A DNA stretch of 64,000 bases from Acidobacteriota bacterium (GTDB lineage: Bacteria; Acidobacteriota; Vicinamibacteria; Vicinamibacterales; CAVVIG01): contig JADZED010000080.1 in NCBI GenBank assembly GCA_020850715.1, positions 361,996 through 425,995 on the forward strand, in the 5' to 3' direction. Under the pieces are notes generated by a model. The model was not told the origin of the DNA, made no database searches, and worked only from the letters and a program-made list of their open reading frames with translations. Made by a program: the position numbers and the translations under genes. Below, one piece after another: positions 16,302 to 26,446 of this stretch (position 1 is the first letter of the stretch; each line of letters begins with the position of its first letter).

Positions 16302-19247
16302 GTGAAGGGCAAGACAGGGAATTCCAGGACCCACGAAGCGGCATCCAGCGCGGCCGTCCAGGAGCATGCCCGGCGCGCGAACGCGCTCCTGGCGCTGCAG
16401 ACGTTCGGCCAGTCGGTCTGGCTCGACTATCTGCGGCGCAGCCTCTTCACGAGCGGCGAGTTCAGGCGGCTGGTCGCCGACGACGGCGTTCGCGGCGTCA
16501 CGTCGAATCCCTCGATCTTCGAGAAGGCGATCGCGGGCAGCACCGACTACCTCGCCGCGATCGAGGAGCTCGAGGCGCACCGCGACCTCGAGCCGATGGC
16601 GCTGTACGAGGCGATCGCGATTCGCGACATCCGCGACGCGGCCGACCTCCTGCGCCCGGTCTACGATGCGACCGGGCGCGCCGACGGATACGCGAGCCTG
16701 GAAGTCTCGCCGTATCTCGCCCACGACACCGCGGCGACCATTGCCGATGCGCATCGCCTGTGGAGCGCCGTCAACCGCGAGAACGTGATGATCAAAGTGC
16801 CGGCCACCGCCGAGGGCATCCCGGCGATTCGCCGGCTGATCGGCGACGGCGTCAACGTCAACATCACGCTGCTCTTCAGCGTCCGCCGCTACGAGGAGGT
16901 GGCCCGCGCCTTTCTCGACGGCCTCTCGGCGTTCGTGGAGCGGGGCGGGGATCCCGCCAAGGTGGCCAGCGTTGCCAGCTTCTTCGTCAGTCGCATCGAC
17001 ACGGCAGTCGACGCGCTGCTGGCCAGGCGGCTGGACGCCGCCGCCGATCCTTCCGAGCGGGCATCCCTCGAGAAGCTCATGGGCCAGGTCGCGATCGCCA
17101 ACGCCCGCCTCGCCTACCAGCAGTATCTGGCCGTGGGCCGCTCCGATGCGTGGCAGCGCCTGTCGCTGGGAGGCGCTCATCCCCAGCGTCTCCTGTGGGC
17201 GAGCACGAGCACGAAGAATCCGCGCTACAGCGATGTCCGCTATGTCGAGGAGCTGATCGGACGCGACACGGTCAACACCATCACCCCCGCGACGCTGGAC
17301 GCGTTTCGCGACCACGGCCGGCCGCGCGCCAGCCTCGAGGAGGGTGTCGAGGAGGCCCATCGGGTGCTGGCGGCGCTCGATCGCGCCGGCATTTCGCTCG
17401 ATCAGGTGACCGGCACGCTGCTGGACGAAGGCGTCCGGCAGTTCAGCGAGGCATTCGACCGGCTGCTCACGGCCGTCGACCAGGGACGGCGGGGCGAGTT
17501 GCGATCCACGCTCGATCGCCAGCAGCATCGCCTCCCGCACGATCTCGATGTGTCCGTGCGCGACGCCATCGCCGAGTGGCAGCAATCCGGCAGGATCCGG
17601 CGCCTCTGGGCCCGCGATGCGACGCTGTGGACCGGCCAGGGCGAGGATCGCTGGCTCGGATGGCTCGGGATCGCCGACGACCAGCGCGCCGATCTGGGCC
17701 CGCTGAAGGCGTTCGCCGAGGAGGTGACCGCCGGCGGCTTCTCGCAGGCGGTGCTGCTCGGCATGGGCGGCTCGAGCCTCTGTCCGGAAGTGCTGCGCGC
17801 GACGTTCGGCACCACGCCTGGCTTCCTCGACCTGCGCGTCCTGGACTCGACCGACCCGGCGCAGATTGCCGAGGTCGAGCAGGCGGTGGATCTGGCGCAC
17901 ACCCTGTTCATCGTGTCGAGCAAGTCGGGTACGACCCTCGAGCCCGACATCCTGCTGCAGCACTTCCTCGCGCGCGTGAAGGGCGTGACGCGCGAGGGAC
18001 AGGCGGGCGCGCACTTCGTCGCGATCACCGATCCCGACTCCCCGCTCCAGCATCTGGCCGGGCGGGAGAAGTTCCGGCGGGTGTTCCCCGGGGTGCCCTC
18101 GATCGGCGGGCGCTATTCGGCGCTCTCGAACTTCGGCCTGGTCCCGGCGGCCTTGATGGGCATCGACGTCGCCCGGCTGTTGGATCGCGCCGAGCTGATG
18201 GTGCACTCCTGCGCGGCGAGCGTTCCTGCGGCCGAGAATCCGGCGGTCGTCCTCGGCGTCCTCCTCGGCACCCTGGCGGCCGCTGGACGGGACAAGATCA
18301 CATTTGTCGCCTCTCCCGGCATCGCCGATCTCGGCGCCTGGCTCGAACAGCTGATCGCCGAATCCACGGGGAAGCACGGCAAGGGGATCATCCCCGTCGA
18401 TGGCGAACCGCTCGGCGCGCCGGACGACTACGGCGGGGATCGCCTCTTCGTCCATCTCCGGCTCGAGTCAGGGCCCGAACCCGCCCAGGACGCGGCGATC
18501 GACGCGCTCGAGCGCGCGGGACATCCGGTGGTGCGGATCGCCATCGCCGAAATCGGCGATATCGCCCAGGAATTCTTCCGCTGGGAGATGGCCACGGCCG
18601 TCGCCGGCGCCATCCTCGGCATCAATCCCTTCGATCAGCCCGACGTCGAAGCGAGCAAGGTCGCGACGCGCGAGCTCACCGTCGCGTTCGAAAAGAGCGG
18701 GCGGCTCCCCGACGAGACGCCGATCTTCGAAGGGGAGGGGCTTTCACTCTTCGCCGATCCGAGGAATGCGACCGCGCTGACGCAGGCGCTCGGCGGAGAC
18801 CGCTCGATCGCCGGCTTCCTGCGGGCGCACCTCGGCCGGATTCGGTCTGGCGACTACTTCGCGATACTCGCCTATCTGGCGAGGACCGGGCCCTACGCGG
18901 AGGTCCTGCAGGCCATGCGCACCGCCGTGCGCGACCGCACCCGCGCCGCGACCTGCCTGGGCTTCGGCCCGCGCTTTCTCCATTCGACCGGACAAGCCTA
19001 CAAAGGCGGGCCGAACACGGGCGTCTTTCTCCAGATCACGTGCGACGACGCCGAGGACATCCCGGTGCCGGGCCGGAAATACTCGTTCGGCATCGTCAAG
19101 GCCGCCGAGGCGCGAGGCGACTTCGCTGTCCTTGCCGAGCGCAACCGCCGGGCGCTCCGAGTGCACATGGGCCGGGATGTCGCCGCCGGGCTGCGCGCGC
19201 TGCAGACGGCGCTTGCTGCGGCGCTGCCGAGCGGCCGGGCCCGCTGA
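16302..19247 (+). CDS. Bifunctional transaldolase / glucose-6-phosphate isomerase
   Basis: This 981-residue fusion carries transaldolase in residues about 30-375: [34 protein letters not shown], Schiff-base Lys165 in [17 protein letters not shown], and [12 protein letters not shown]. Phosphoglucose isomerase follows in about 380-950: [39 protein letters not shown] and [10 protein letters not shown]. The fusion gathers two sugar-phosphate steps of one cycle in a single chain. GTG 16302 has GGAGG (16291-16295) at ideal spacing. It heads the sugar operon, with gnd 17 bases downstream. Confidence 0.95.
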   Translation: MKGKTGNSRTHEAASSAAVQEHARRANALLALQTFGQSVWLDYLRRSLFTSGEFRRLVADDGVRGVTSNPSIFEKAIAGSTDYLAAIEELEAHRDLEPMALYEAIAIRDIRDAADLLRPVYDATGRADGYASLEVSPYLAHDTAATIADAHRLWSAVNRENVMIKVPATAEGIPAIRRLIGDGVNVNITLLFSVRRYEEVARAFLDGLSAFVERGGDPAKVASVASFFVSRIDTAVDALLARRLDAAADPSERASLEKLMGQVAIANARLAYQQYLAVGRSDAWQRLSLGGAHPQRLLWASTSTKNPRYSDVRYVEELIGRDTVNTITPATLDAFRDHGRPRASLEEGVEEAHRVLAALDRAGISLDQVTGTLLDEGVRQFSEAFDRLLTAVDQGRRGELRSTLDRQQHRLPHDLDVSVRDAIAEWQQSGRIRRLWARDATLWTGQGEDRWLGWLGIADDQRADLGPLKAFAEEVTAGGFSQAVLLGMGGSSLCPEVLRATFGTTPGFLDLRVLDSTDPAQIAEVEQAVDLAHTLFIVSSKSGTTLEPDILLQHFLARVKGVTREGQAGAHFVAITDPDSPLQHLAGREKFRRVFPGVPSIGGRYSALSNFGLVPAALMGIDVARLLDRAELMVHSCAASVPAAENPAVVLGVLLGTLAAAGRDKITFVASPGIADLGAWLEQLIAESTGKHGKGIIPVDGEPLGAPDDYGGDRLFVHLRLESGPEPAQDAAIDALERAGHPVVRIAIAEIGDIAQEFFRWEMATAVAGAILGINPFDQPDVEASKVATRELTVAFEKSGRLPDETPIFEGEGLSLFADPRNATALTQALGGDRSIAGFLRAHLGRIRSGDYFAILAYLARTGPYAEVLQAMRTAVRDRTRAATCLGFGPRFLHSTGQAYKGGPNTGVFLQITCDDAEDIPVPGRKYSFGIVKAAEARGDFAVLAERNRRALRVHMGRDVAAGLRALQTALAAALPSGRAR

Positions 19248-19264
19248 GCGAGGCGAGGGCTTCC

Positions 19265-20311
19265 ATGCAGATGGGCATGATCGGTCTGGGACGGATGGGC
19301 GCGAGCATGGTACGGCGACTGATGCGTGCCGGCCACGAATGCGTCGTCTACGACGTCAACCCCGAGGCAGCCGCTCCGGTGGCTCGAGAAGGCGCAGTCG
19401 CGGTCCCGTCACTGGACGGGCTGGCCGCCGCCTTGAAGAAGCCCAGGGCCGTCTGGATGATGGTGCCGGCCGCGGCCGTCGAGCAGACCGTGGGCGACCT
19501 CGCACGAAGGATGGAACGGGGCGACATCATCGTCGACGGCGGCAACTCCCACTACATCGACGACATTCGCCGCGCGAAGCAGTTGGCCGCGCAGGGTGTT
19601 CACTATGTGGATGCCGGCACGAGCGGCGGCGTCTGGGGGCTCGACCGCGGCTTCTGCCAGATGATCGGCGGCGAGCCGGACATCGTGCACCACCTCGACC
19701 CGCTGTTTGCCGCGCTGGCGCCTGCGATCGACGCGGCGCCGCGCACGCCCGGGCGCGCCTCCCGCGGCGGGACCGCAGAGCACGGCTACCTGCACTGCGG
19801 CCCGAACGGCGCCGGACACTTCGTGAAGATGGTCCACAACGGCATCGAATACGGCATGATGGCGGCCTACGCGGAAGGCCTCAACGTTCTGCGGCACGCC
19901 AACGCCGGCACGCGTCCGCATGCTTCGGACGCCGAAACGGCGCCGCTGCGAAACCCGGAGCTGTACCAGTACGACCTGAACCTGTCCGACATCACCGAGG
20001 TCTGGCGGCGGGGCAGCGTCATCGCCTCGTGGCTGCTGGATCTCACGGCCGCGGCGCTGGCCGCCGATCCCGCGCTGAAGGGCTTCGCCGGACGGGTGTC
20101 CGATTCCGGCGAGGGACGCTGGACGATCACAGCGGCGATCGACGAAGGCGTGCCGGCGCACGTGTTGAGCGCGGCGCTCTACGAGCGGTTCAGCTCGCGC
20201 GGCCAGGCGGATTTCGCCGACAAGCTACTCTCCGCGATGCGGTACGAGTTCGGCGGCCACGTCGAGCGTGGCGCCGCCGCGGGCCCGGCGCGGCAACGGG
20301 AAGCGTCGTGA
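19265..20311 (+). CDS. gnd: 6-phosphogluconate dehydrogenase, decarboxylating (short form)
   Basis: The 348-residue enzyme has the Rossmann start [21 protein letters not shown], then [15 protein letters not shown], the catalytic lysine region [21 protein letters not shown] and [25 protein letters not shown]. It oxidises 6-phosphogluconate to ribulose-5-phosphate. The length is that of the short YqeC/Gnd-II type, often NAD-preferring, rather than the 470-residue E. coli form. Its stop overlaps the next start as GTGA (20308-20311). Confidence 0.95.
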   Translation: MQMGMIGLGRMGASMVRRLMRAGHECVVYDVNPEAAAPVAREGAVAVPSLDGLAAALKKPRAVWMMVPAAAVEQTVGDLARRMERGDIIVDGGNSHYIDDIRRAKQLAAQGVHYVDAGTSGGVWGLDRGFCQMIGGEPDIVHHLDPLFAALAPAIDAAPRTPGRASRGGTAEHGYLHCGPNGAGHFVKMVHNGIEYGMMAAYAEGLNVLRHANAGTRPHASDAETAPLRNPELYQYDLNLSDITEVWRRGSVIASWLLDLTAAALAADPALKGFAGRVSDSGEGRWTITAAIDEGVPAHVLSAALYERFSSRGQADFADKLLSAMRYEFGGHVERGAAAGPARQREAS

Positions 20312-21165
20312 CCGGCCGATCGGCCCCGCACGCCCCGGAGCCCGTCCGCCTGGTCGTGGCGGATGTCGACGGCGCGCTCGTGACCCCCGACAAGATCCTG
20401 ACGCCTCGCGCGCGCGCCGCCATTCAGCGCGTGCTCGACGCAGGGATCCACTTCACGATCACCAGCGGCCGTCCTCCCCGGGGCATGCAGATGCTGATCG
20501 ACGATCTTCACCTGCAGGATCCCATCACCGCGTTCAACGGGGGCCTCGTCGTCCGGCCCGATCTCTCCGTCATCCGCAAGCACCTCGTTCCGCGCGAGGC
20601 CGTGCAGGCCGTCATCGAGATCCTTTCGAAAAGCACGCTCGACGTCTGGGTCTACACGGAAGCCGACTGGCGCATCCGATCGCGCGATGCGCCGCACGTG
20701 GACCGCGAGGAGTGGACCGTGAAGTTCCCGCCGGTCGTCGTCTCGACGTTCGACGACGTGCTGGATCGGGTGGTGAAGATCGTCGGGGTCAGCGACGATC
20801 GCGACATCATGTCGGGCTGCGTTGCCGCGGTCCAGCAGGCCTGGGGACGGCGCGTGTCGGCCGCGCTATCCCAGCCGTATTACCTGGACGTCACCCATCC
20901 GAAGGCGAACAAAGGAGAGGCGATCGGCGTGCTCTCGGAGATGCTGGCGATTCCGAAGGCGCAGATCGCGACGGTGGGGGACATGCCCAACGACATGCTG
21001 ATGTTCGCGCAGAGCGGCGTGAGCATCGCGATGGGCAATGCCGGCCCCGACGTGCAGCGAGCGGCCAAGTTCGTGACGAAGGCCAACACCGAAGAGGGAT
21101 TCGCGCTCGCCATGGAGCGGTTCGTCCTCGACGCCCCGGCGGTGCCCCAAGGGCGATGGCCATGA
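20308..21165 (+). CDS. HAD-superfamily phosphatase, Cof type
   Basis: The 285-residue protein has HAD motif [15 protein letters not shown] with both aspartates. Motif II is in [12 protein letters not shown], the cap-domain middle follows, and motif III/IV is [15 protein letters not shown]...[11 protein letters not shown]. Cof-type enzymes dephosphorylate sugar phosphates and similar small molecules. Here, between gnd and gluconokinase, a sugar-phosphate substrate is likely but unspecified. Ala replaces the usual Thr after DVDG. It is coupled to both neighbours by four-base overlaps. Confidence 0.85.
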   Translation: MTGRSAPHAPEPVRLVVADVDGALVTPDKILTPRARAAIQRVLDAGIHFTITSGRPPRGMQMLIDDLHLQDPITAFNGGLVVRPDLSVIRKHLVPREAVQAVIEILSKSTLDVWVYTEADWRIRSRDAPHVDREEWTVKFPPVVVSTFDDVLDRVVKIVGVSDDRDIMSGCVAAVQQAWGRRVSAALSQPYYLDVTHPKANKGEAIGVLSEMLAIPKAQIATVGDMPNDMLMFAQSGVSIAMGNAGPDVQRAAKFVTKANTEEGFALAMERFVLDAPAVPQGRWP

Positions 21166-21701
21166 CGGGAATCGTCGTCGTCATGGGTGTGGCGGGATCG
21201 GGAAAGACGACGGTGGGCACGATGCTGGCCGACGCGCTGCACTGCAGGTTTCTCGAGGGGGATCTGCTGCACTCGCGCGCAAACGTCGAGAAGATGAGCC
21301 ACGGGATTCCGCTGACCGATGCCGATCGGGCGCCGTGGCTCGAGGCGATCCACACCCGTCTTCTGGACGCCCGGCAACGCGGCAGGTGTCTGGTCGTCGC
21401 CTGCTCGGCGCTCAAGCAGGCGTATCGGTCGGCGCTTGCCGAGGGTGTCCCAATCGCCTGGGTGTACCTGAAAGGTTCACCCGGGGTCATCCGTTCGCGC
21501 CTTCAGCATCGGACGCAGCACTACATGAAGGCGGACATGCTGACCAGCCAGTTCGCGGCGCTGGAAGAACCGACCGACGCGATCGTCGTCGGCATCTCGC
21601 AGGCGCCGGAAGCGATCGTCGAGGAGATCCTCGGCGAACTGCGCCGGCATGCTCACGACGTCGCGGCCGGCGCCCTCGGCCTGCAGAAGGGGATCCCATG
21701 A
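21162..21701 (+). CDS. gntK: Gluconokinase (GntK family)
   Basis: The 179-residue kinase begins [22 protein letters not shown] (P-loop GVAGSGKT). It has the GntK blocks FLEGDLLHSRANVEKMSHGIPLTDADRAPWL, VVACSALKQAYR and VYLKGSPGVIRSRLQHRTQHYM. It phosphorylates gluconate to 6-phosphogluconate, the substrate of the Gnd encoded two genes upstream. ATGA overlaps link it to the HAD gene and to the glucose dehydrogenase gene. Confidence 0.93.
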   Translation: MTGIVVVMGVAGSGKTTVGTMLADALHCRFLEGDLLHSRANVEKMSHGIPLTDADRAPWLEAIHTRLLDARQRGRCLVVACSALKQAYRSALAEGVPIAWVYLKGSPGVIRSRLQHRTQHYMKADMLTSQFAALEEPTDAIVVGISQAPEAIVEEILGELRRHAHDVAAGALGLQKGIP

Positions 21702-22804
21702 AAGCCATTGCCGTCGTCCCGGGAACACGGGACGTCCGTCTGGTCGATCGGCCGGAGCCGTCGATCGCGGCGCCAGACGAGATCAAGCTGCGTGTCGTGC
21801 GGGTGGGTATCTGCGGGACCGATCGGGAGGAGGCCGCCGGCAGCCGGGCCAAGGCGCCGCCCGCCCACAAGGATCTCGTGCTCGGCCACGAAATGTTCGG
21901 CCAGGTCGTCGAGGTCGGCCGGGCGGTGACTCTCGTCAAGCCGGGCGATCATGCCGTGTTCACCGTCCGGCGCGGCTGCGGGGCGTGCCGGCCGTGCGCC
22001 ATGAACCGCTCCGACATGTGCCGGACAGGACAGTACTCCGAGCGCGGCATCTGGGGCCTGGACGGCTATCAGACCGAGTTCGTGGTCGATCGAGAACCGT
22101 TCGCCGTGCGCGTGGCGCCGGAACTGGCCCAGGTCGGCGTGCTCGCCGAGCCGTTCTCGATCGCCGAAAAAGCGATCTCGGAGGCCGTGCACCTCCAGCT
22201 CACGCGGCTGCCGGACATGGCGACCTCGCTGGACTGGTTGTCCGGCAAGCGCTGCCTGGTCGCGGGGCTGGGGCCGATCGGCCTGCTCGCCGCGCTCTCG
22301 CTGCGCCTGCGCCACGCCGATGTCTGGGGCCTCGACGTCGCTGACGCCGATACCGCCCGGCCCAGGTGGCTGACGCTCATCGGCGGCCACTACGTCGACG
22401 GCCGGCAGGTGACGCCGCAGCATCCAATCGAACAGTTCGGCACGTTCGACGTGATCGTCGAGGCGACGGGCATCGCGCCCCTTCAGTTCAACCTGCTCGA
22501 CGCGCTGGCCCAGAACGGCGTGTACGCCGTCACCGGAATCGCGGCCGGCGACCGGCCGCTGAACGTCGATGGCGCGAAGATCATGCGCCAGCTCGTGCTG
22601 CAGAACCAGGTGATCGTCGGCAGCGTGAACGCTTCGCGCGACCACTTTCAGCTGGCGGTGGACGACCTCCTCCTCGCCGAGCAGCGCTGGCCTCATCGCG
22701 TCGCGGATCTCATCACGCATCGGCATCCCTACGCCGACTTCGATGCGGCGTTCCAACATCACGGTTCGGACGAAATCAAGGTCGTGCTGGAATGGGCGGC
22801 TTGA
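21698..22804 (+). CDS. Zinc-dependent glucose dehydrogenase-like enzyme (MDR family)
   Basis: The 368-residue protein follows the archaeal-type glucose dehydrogenase pattern: KAIAVVPGTRDVRLVDRPEP, VGICGTDREEAAG, LGHEMFGQVVEVG and a structural zinc region GCGACRPCAMNRSDMCRTGQY. The NAD(P) fold is LVAGLGPIGLLAALSLRL, and the late IVGSVNASRDHFQLAVDDL block is characteristic. It would oxidise glucose to gluconolactone, feeding gluconokinase. No gluconolactonase gene is visible, so hydrolysis may be spontaneous. Substrate is inferred from family and context. Confidence 0.85.
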   Translation: MKAIAVVPGTRDVRLVDRPEPSIAAPDEIKLRVVRVGICGTDREEAAGSRAKAPPAHKDLVLGHEMFGQVVEVGRAVTLVKPGDHAVFTVRRGCGACRPCAMNRSDMCRTGQYSERGIWGLDGYQTEFVVDREPFAVRVAPELAQVGVLAEPFSIAEKAISEAVHLQLTRLPDMATSLDWLSGKRCLVAGLGPIGLLAALSLRLRHADVWGLDVADADTARPRWLTLIGGHYVDGRQVTPQHPIEQFGTFDVIVEATGIAPLQFNLLDALAQNGVYAVTGIAAGDRPLNVDGAKIMRQLVLQNQVIVGSVNASRDHFQLAVDDLLLAEQRWPHRVADLITHRHPYADFDAAFQHHGSDEIKVVLEWAA

Positions 22805-22809
22805 GCGCG

Positions 22810-23769
22810 ATGGAGCCCGGCGTGAAACCGGACGTACGCGTCTGTCGCGATCTCGACGAGCTGAGCCGGAGCGCGGCCGATGCCGCGGCGCGCACCATCG
22901 ATGCCGCCGTACGCGCGACCGGGCGATGCGCGCTGGTGCTGTCTGGCGGGAGCACGCCGCGCGCGCTCTACGGCGCGCTGGCGTCACGGCTGCGGGATCA
23001 GATTCCCTGGGCGCACGTGCACCTGTTCTGGGGAGACGAGCGGTACGTGCCGGCCTGCGACGCGCTCAGCAACTATCGAATGGCGAAGGAGGCGCTCCTC
23101 GACCACGTGCCGTGTCCGGCCGCCAACATCCATCCGATACCGACCGACGCCCCCACGCCGGACGCCGCTGCGCGGGACTACGAAGCGACCTTGAGGCGCT
23201 ATTTTGCGGGCCGGGAAGCGGTGTTCGACCTGGTGCTGCTCGGGCTCGGCGTCGAGGGGCACACCGCCTCGCTCTTCCCCGGCTCCCCGGCTCTGGCAGA
23301 GACGACGCGATGGGTGCTCGCGGTCACGGCCCCTGCCGAGCCACCGGAGCGGTTGACGCTCACGCTCCCGATGCTCAATCGCGCCGCCAGCGTCTACTTC
23401 CTGGTCGCCGGCACGCAGAAAGCACGCGCGCTTGGCCGGGTTCTTTCCGGGACCGCCGATCCCCGGGCATGTCCGGCGGCAGGCGTGCGGCCCCCCCAGG
23501 GCTCCGTGATCTGGTGGGTCGATCGAGATGCCGCTCGGCCGCGCGATCCCGATCTTCACAAGGGTGCGATCCAGGGCGATCGCCTGGGCGACGAGCAGCA
23601 GGGGAATGCGAACGCGCCGGCGCTCGACGCCAGCGGAATGCCCGCGGGGCCGATTGCGATGGCCGAAGACCGCATCGGGGCGAACGTCGACGACGGCGAA
23701 ATCGCCAATGCCGACGAAACCGGCCGGACGACCGATGCGCCGCGCGACGAGCTGTATCCGCTCGACTAG
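22810..23769 (+). CDS. pgl: 6-phosphogluconolactonase with an extra C-terminal tail
   Basis: The DevB-type core (residues 1 to about 238) has CALVLSGGSTPRALYGALAS, VHLFWGDERYVPACDALSNYRMAKEALLDHV, DLVLLGLGVEGHTASLFPGS and the final VIWWVDRDA. It hydrolyses 6-phosphogluconolactone made by Zwf. About 81 extra polar, acidic residues follow (such as DRLGDEQQGNANAPALDA) and match nothing I know. A run of seven C at 23491-23497 precedes them. TTG 22801, overlapping the previous stop, is an alternative start. Confidence 0.88.
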   Translation: MEPGVKPDVRVCRDLDELSRSAADAAARTIDAAVRATGRCALVLSGGSTPRALYGALASRLRDQIPWAHVHLFWGDERYVPACDALSNYRMAKEALLDHVPCPAANIHPIPTDAPTPDAAARDYEATLRRYFAGREAVFDLVLLGLGVEGHTASLFPGSPALAETTRWVLAVTAPAEPPERLTLTLPMLNRAASVYFLVAGTQKARALGRVLSGTADPRACPAAGVRPPQGSVIWWVDRDAARPRDPDLHKGAIQGDRLGDEQQGNANAPALDASGMPAGPIAMAEDRIGANVDDGEIANADETGRTTDAPRDELYPLD

Positions 23770-24095
23770 TGGACCGTACTCGCTGAAGTACCGCCACTGG
23801 GGCGGCGGGTGGCCGTGAACGGGGTGCCCGCCGGGCGCGGAGCCGGCGGCCATGACGCGCGTTGGTCGGCGAGCACCCGGTGGGGCCGTTCGCGCACAGG
23901 ACCCGGCGCTTGGCGGTACTGCTTCAGCCGGGACAGTCCACTCGTGCTGGCAGGCAGGCAGGCCATTCGCCAGCGCACCGGCGAGGGTACGTGGCGAGGC
24001 CTTCGGGAAATAGACATAGCGGTCGCGGAGGAGGCTCCGCACGACATTCGCAGCGCACGCCCAGGTTCGAGTGCCAGCCACATGAGGTATCGACC
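23770..24095. other. Gap between pgl and tkt with no convincing gene
   Basis: This 326-base gap is the only long break inside the sugar operon. Both strands have open frames, and a long minus-strand frame runs through the gap into the pgl tail, but none shows a start signal or a recognisable motif. I found no sigma-54-type site or hairpin with a T-tract. A separate transkelotase promoter probably lies here. Confidence 0.4.
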
Positions 24096-26213
24096 ATGAA
24101 CCAGCGTTCGGCGACACATCCAGAACCCGACATGCGCGCCTCGAGCGAAGCGCGCGATCAGCTCTGCATCAATACGATCCGCATGCTGTCGATCGATGCC
24201 GTGCAGAAGGCGGACTCGGGACATCCGGGCATGCCGATGGGCGCCGCCACGATGGCCTACGTCCTCTGGACGCGCCATCTCCGCCACAACCCGAAGAATC
24301 CGGCGTGGCCGGACCGCGATCGCTTCGTGCTGTCCGCCGGGCACGGCAGCATGCTCCTCTACGGCCTGCTGTTCCTGACCGGCTACGATCTCGCGCTCGA
24401 CGACATCGAGCAGTTCCGGCAATGGAACAGCCGGACGCCCGGCCATCCCGAGCACGGCCTCACGCCCGGCGTCGAGGTCACCACCGGGCCGCTCGGCCAG
24501 GGATTCGGGAACAGCGTGGGGCTGGCCATTGCGGAGCGATGGCTGGCGGCGACGTTCAACCGCCCGGACCACGACGTGGTGGATCACTGCACCTACGTCA
24601 TCGCCAGCGACGGCGACCTGATGGAAGGGGTGGCCTCTGAAGCCGCGTCGCTTGCGGGCACCTTGAAGCTGGGCCGCCTCATCGTGCTGTACGACGCCAA
24701 CCGGATCACCCTGTCGGCGACGACCAACGTGACGTTCACCGAGGATGTCGGCAGGCGCTTCGAAGCCTACGGCTGGCACGTGCAGCGGATCGACGGCCTG
24801 GATCCGGCGGCGGTGGACGCGGCGCTGGCCCTCGCGCGCGCCGACGAGGATCGCCCCTCGCTCATCATCGCCCGCACGCATATCGGGTATGGCAGCCCGC
24901 ACAAGCAGGACACGTGGCACGCGCACGGCGAGCCGCTCGGCGCCGAGGAGGTGCGGCTGACCAAGCGTGCGCTCGGCTGGCCCGAGGATCGCGCGTTCTA
25001 CGTACCCGACGACGCGCTTCACATGTTCCGGCGTTCGGTCGCAGCCGGCGCGGAGCTGGAGAAAGCATGGCGCCAGCGCATCGACGCGTACCGCACCGCC
25101 CATTCGGACATGGCCGACCGGTTCGCCCGCGCGCTCTCGGGCGAGCTCCCTGCCGGCTGGGAGTCGCGCCTCCCGGCATTCACCACCGCCGACGGCGACA
25201 TGGCGACGCGCGACGCGGGAGGCAAGGTCCTCGACGCGCTGGCTTCCGTGGTGCCGAACCTCATCGGCGGCTCTGCCGACCTGGATCCCTCGACCCGCTC
25301 GGCGCTGAAAGGATGCGGCGATTTCGAGAGTCCGCAGGCGGAGACGAATGCGACAGACTGGCCCACGCAAGGGGCGGCCGGCGGTCCTTGGGGGTACGAG
25401 GGGCGCAACGTCCACTACGGCCTGCGCGAGCACGCGATGGCGGCGATTCTCACCGGGGCCGCGCTCCATGGCGGACTGCTCCCCTTCGGCGCGACCTTCC
25501 TGGCGTTCTCCGATTACATGCGGCCGGCCATCCGCCTGGCCGCGTTGAGCAGGGCCCGCGTCACCTACATCTGGACCCACGACAGCATCGCGCTCGGCGA
25601 GGACGGTCCGACGCACCAGCCCGTCGAGCAGCTGGCCGGTCTGCGAGCGATGCCGAACCTGATCGTGATGCGACCGAGCGACGCGACCGAGACCGTCGAG
25701 GCCTGGCGCGTGGCGCTGGCGCACGCCGCCGGGCCTGTCGGCCTCGTGCTCACGCGGCAGAAGCTCCCGGTGATCGACCGCAAGAAATATTCGCCGGCGT
25801 CCGGACTCGCGCGGGGCGCGTACGTGCTGGCGGACGGCGACGGCTCGGCGCCGCAGGTGATCCTGATCGCGACCGGATCCGAGGTGTCGATTGCGCTCGA
25901 GGCCCACGAGCGGCTCGCCAGGGACGGGATCCGCAGCCGCGTCGTGTCGATGCCCTGCTGGAAGCTGTTCGACGCGCAGCCGCAGTCCTACCGCGACGCG
26001 GTTCTCCCCCCGGGCGTCAGCGCCCGCGTCAGCATCGAGGCGGCATCCCCGTTCGGGTGGGAGCGCTACGTCGGCCGCGAAGGCGCGATCATCGGTCTGA
26101 ACCGCTTTGGCGCGTCGGCCCCCGGCCCGACCCTCATGCGCGAACTCGGCTTCTCGCCCGAGCACCTTGTCGAGACGGCGAAGGCCATGCTGAAGAAGGG
26201 CGCCGCGTCGTGA
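24096..26213 (+). CDS. tkt: Transketolase
   Basis: The 705-residue enzyme has the thiamine-diphosphate site GDGDLMEG-type motif ([21 protein letters not shown]...NRITL), the active-site histidines in [16 protein letters not shown] and [12 protein letters not shown], and the pyrimidine half [14 protein letters not shown]...[21 protein letters not shown]. It moves two-carbon units between sugar phosphates, linking the Tal/Pgi fusion to the oxidative branch and supplying xylulose-5-phosphate for phosphoketolase. It ends in a GTGA overlap with the next gene. Confidence 0.96.
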   Translation: MNQRSATHPEPDMRASSEARDQLCINTIRMLSIDAVQKADSGHPGMPMGAATMAYVLWTRHLRHNPKNPAWPDRDRFVLSAGHGSMLLYGLLFLTGYDLALDDIEQFRQWNSRTPGHPEHGLTPGVEVTTGPLGQGFGNSVGLAIAERWLAATFNRPDHDVVDHCTYVIASDGDLMEGVASEAASLAGTLKLGRLIVLYDANRITLSATTNVTFTEDVGRRFEAYGWHVQRIDGLDPAAVDAALALARADEDRPSLIIARTHIGYGSPHKQDTWHAHGEPLGAEEVRLTKRALGWPEDRAFYVPDDALHMFRRSVAAGAELEKAWRQRIDAYRTAHSDMADRFARALSGELPAGWESRLPAFTTADGDMATRDAGGKVLDALASVVPNLIGGSADLDPSTRSALKGCGDFESPQAETNATDWPTQGAAGGPWGYEGRNVHYGLREHAMAAILTGAALHGGLLPFGATFLAFSDYMRPAIRLAALSRARVTYIWTHDSIALGEDGPTHQPVEQLAGLRAMPNLIVMRPSDATETVEAWRVALAHAAGPVGLVLTRQKLPVIDRKKYSPASGLARGAYVLADGDGSAPQVILIATGSEVSIALEAHERLARDGIRSRVVSMPCWKLFDAQPQSYRDAVLPPGVSARVSIEAASPFGWERYVGREGAIIGLNRFGASAPGPTLMRELGFSPEHLVETAKAMLKKGAAS

Positions 26214-26446
26214 GCGCGCCGATGGCCGGGACGTTCAAGCGCGGCGATCTCGTCGAATGGAGCTCGGAGGCCGGCCGCGTGCGCGGCATCATCGTCCGGA
26301 AGCTGGTTTCCGATGTCAGCATCAACGGCTACGTGCACCATGCCTCGAAGCTCGAGCCGCAATACGTGATCAAGAGCATCAAGACCGATCACGTCGCCAT
26401 TCACAAGGCGCGGGCGCTGCGCCGCGTGCGCGGGACGAAGCGATGA
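26210..26446 (+). CDS. DUF2945 (TUDOR-like) small protein
   Basis: The 78-residue protein contains the family consensus [20 protein letters not shown], then [20 protein letters not shown] and [17 protein letters not shown]. The family is widespread and of unknown function. It is described as hypervirulence-associated in fungi, which says little here. It is coupled on both sides (GTGA with tkt, ATGA with zwf), which suggests it belongs functionally to the sugar operon. GTG 26210 is the coupled start; ATG 26222 is possible. Confidence 0.88.
   Translation: MSAPMAGTFKRGDLVEWSSEAGRVRGIIVRKLVSDVSINGYVHHASKLEPQYVIKSIKTDHVAIHKARALRRVRGTKR

Noticed and set aside
22984..24117. Long minus-strand open frame across pgl and the gap before tkt
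   Set aside because: Most of it is the complement of the well-supported pgl core and no family motif or ribosome site was found. Only the part opposite the pgl tail is kept as an open question in the findings.
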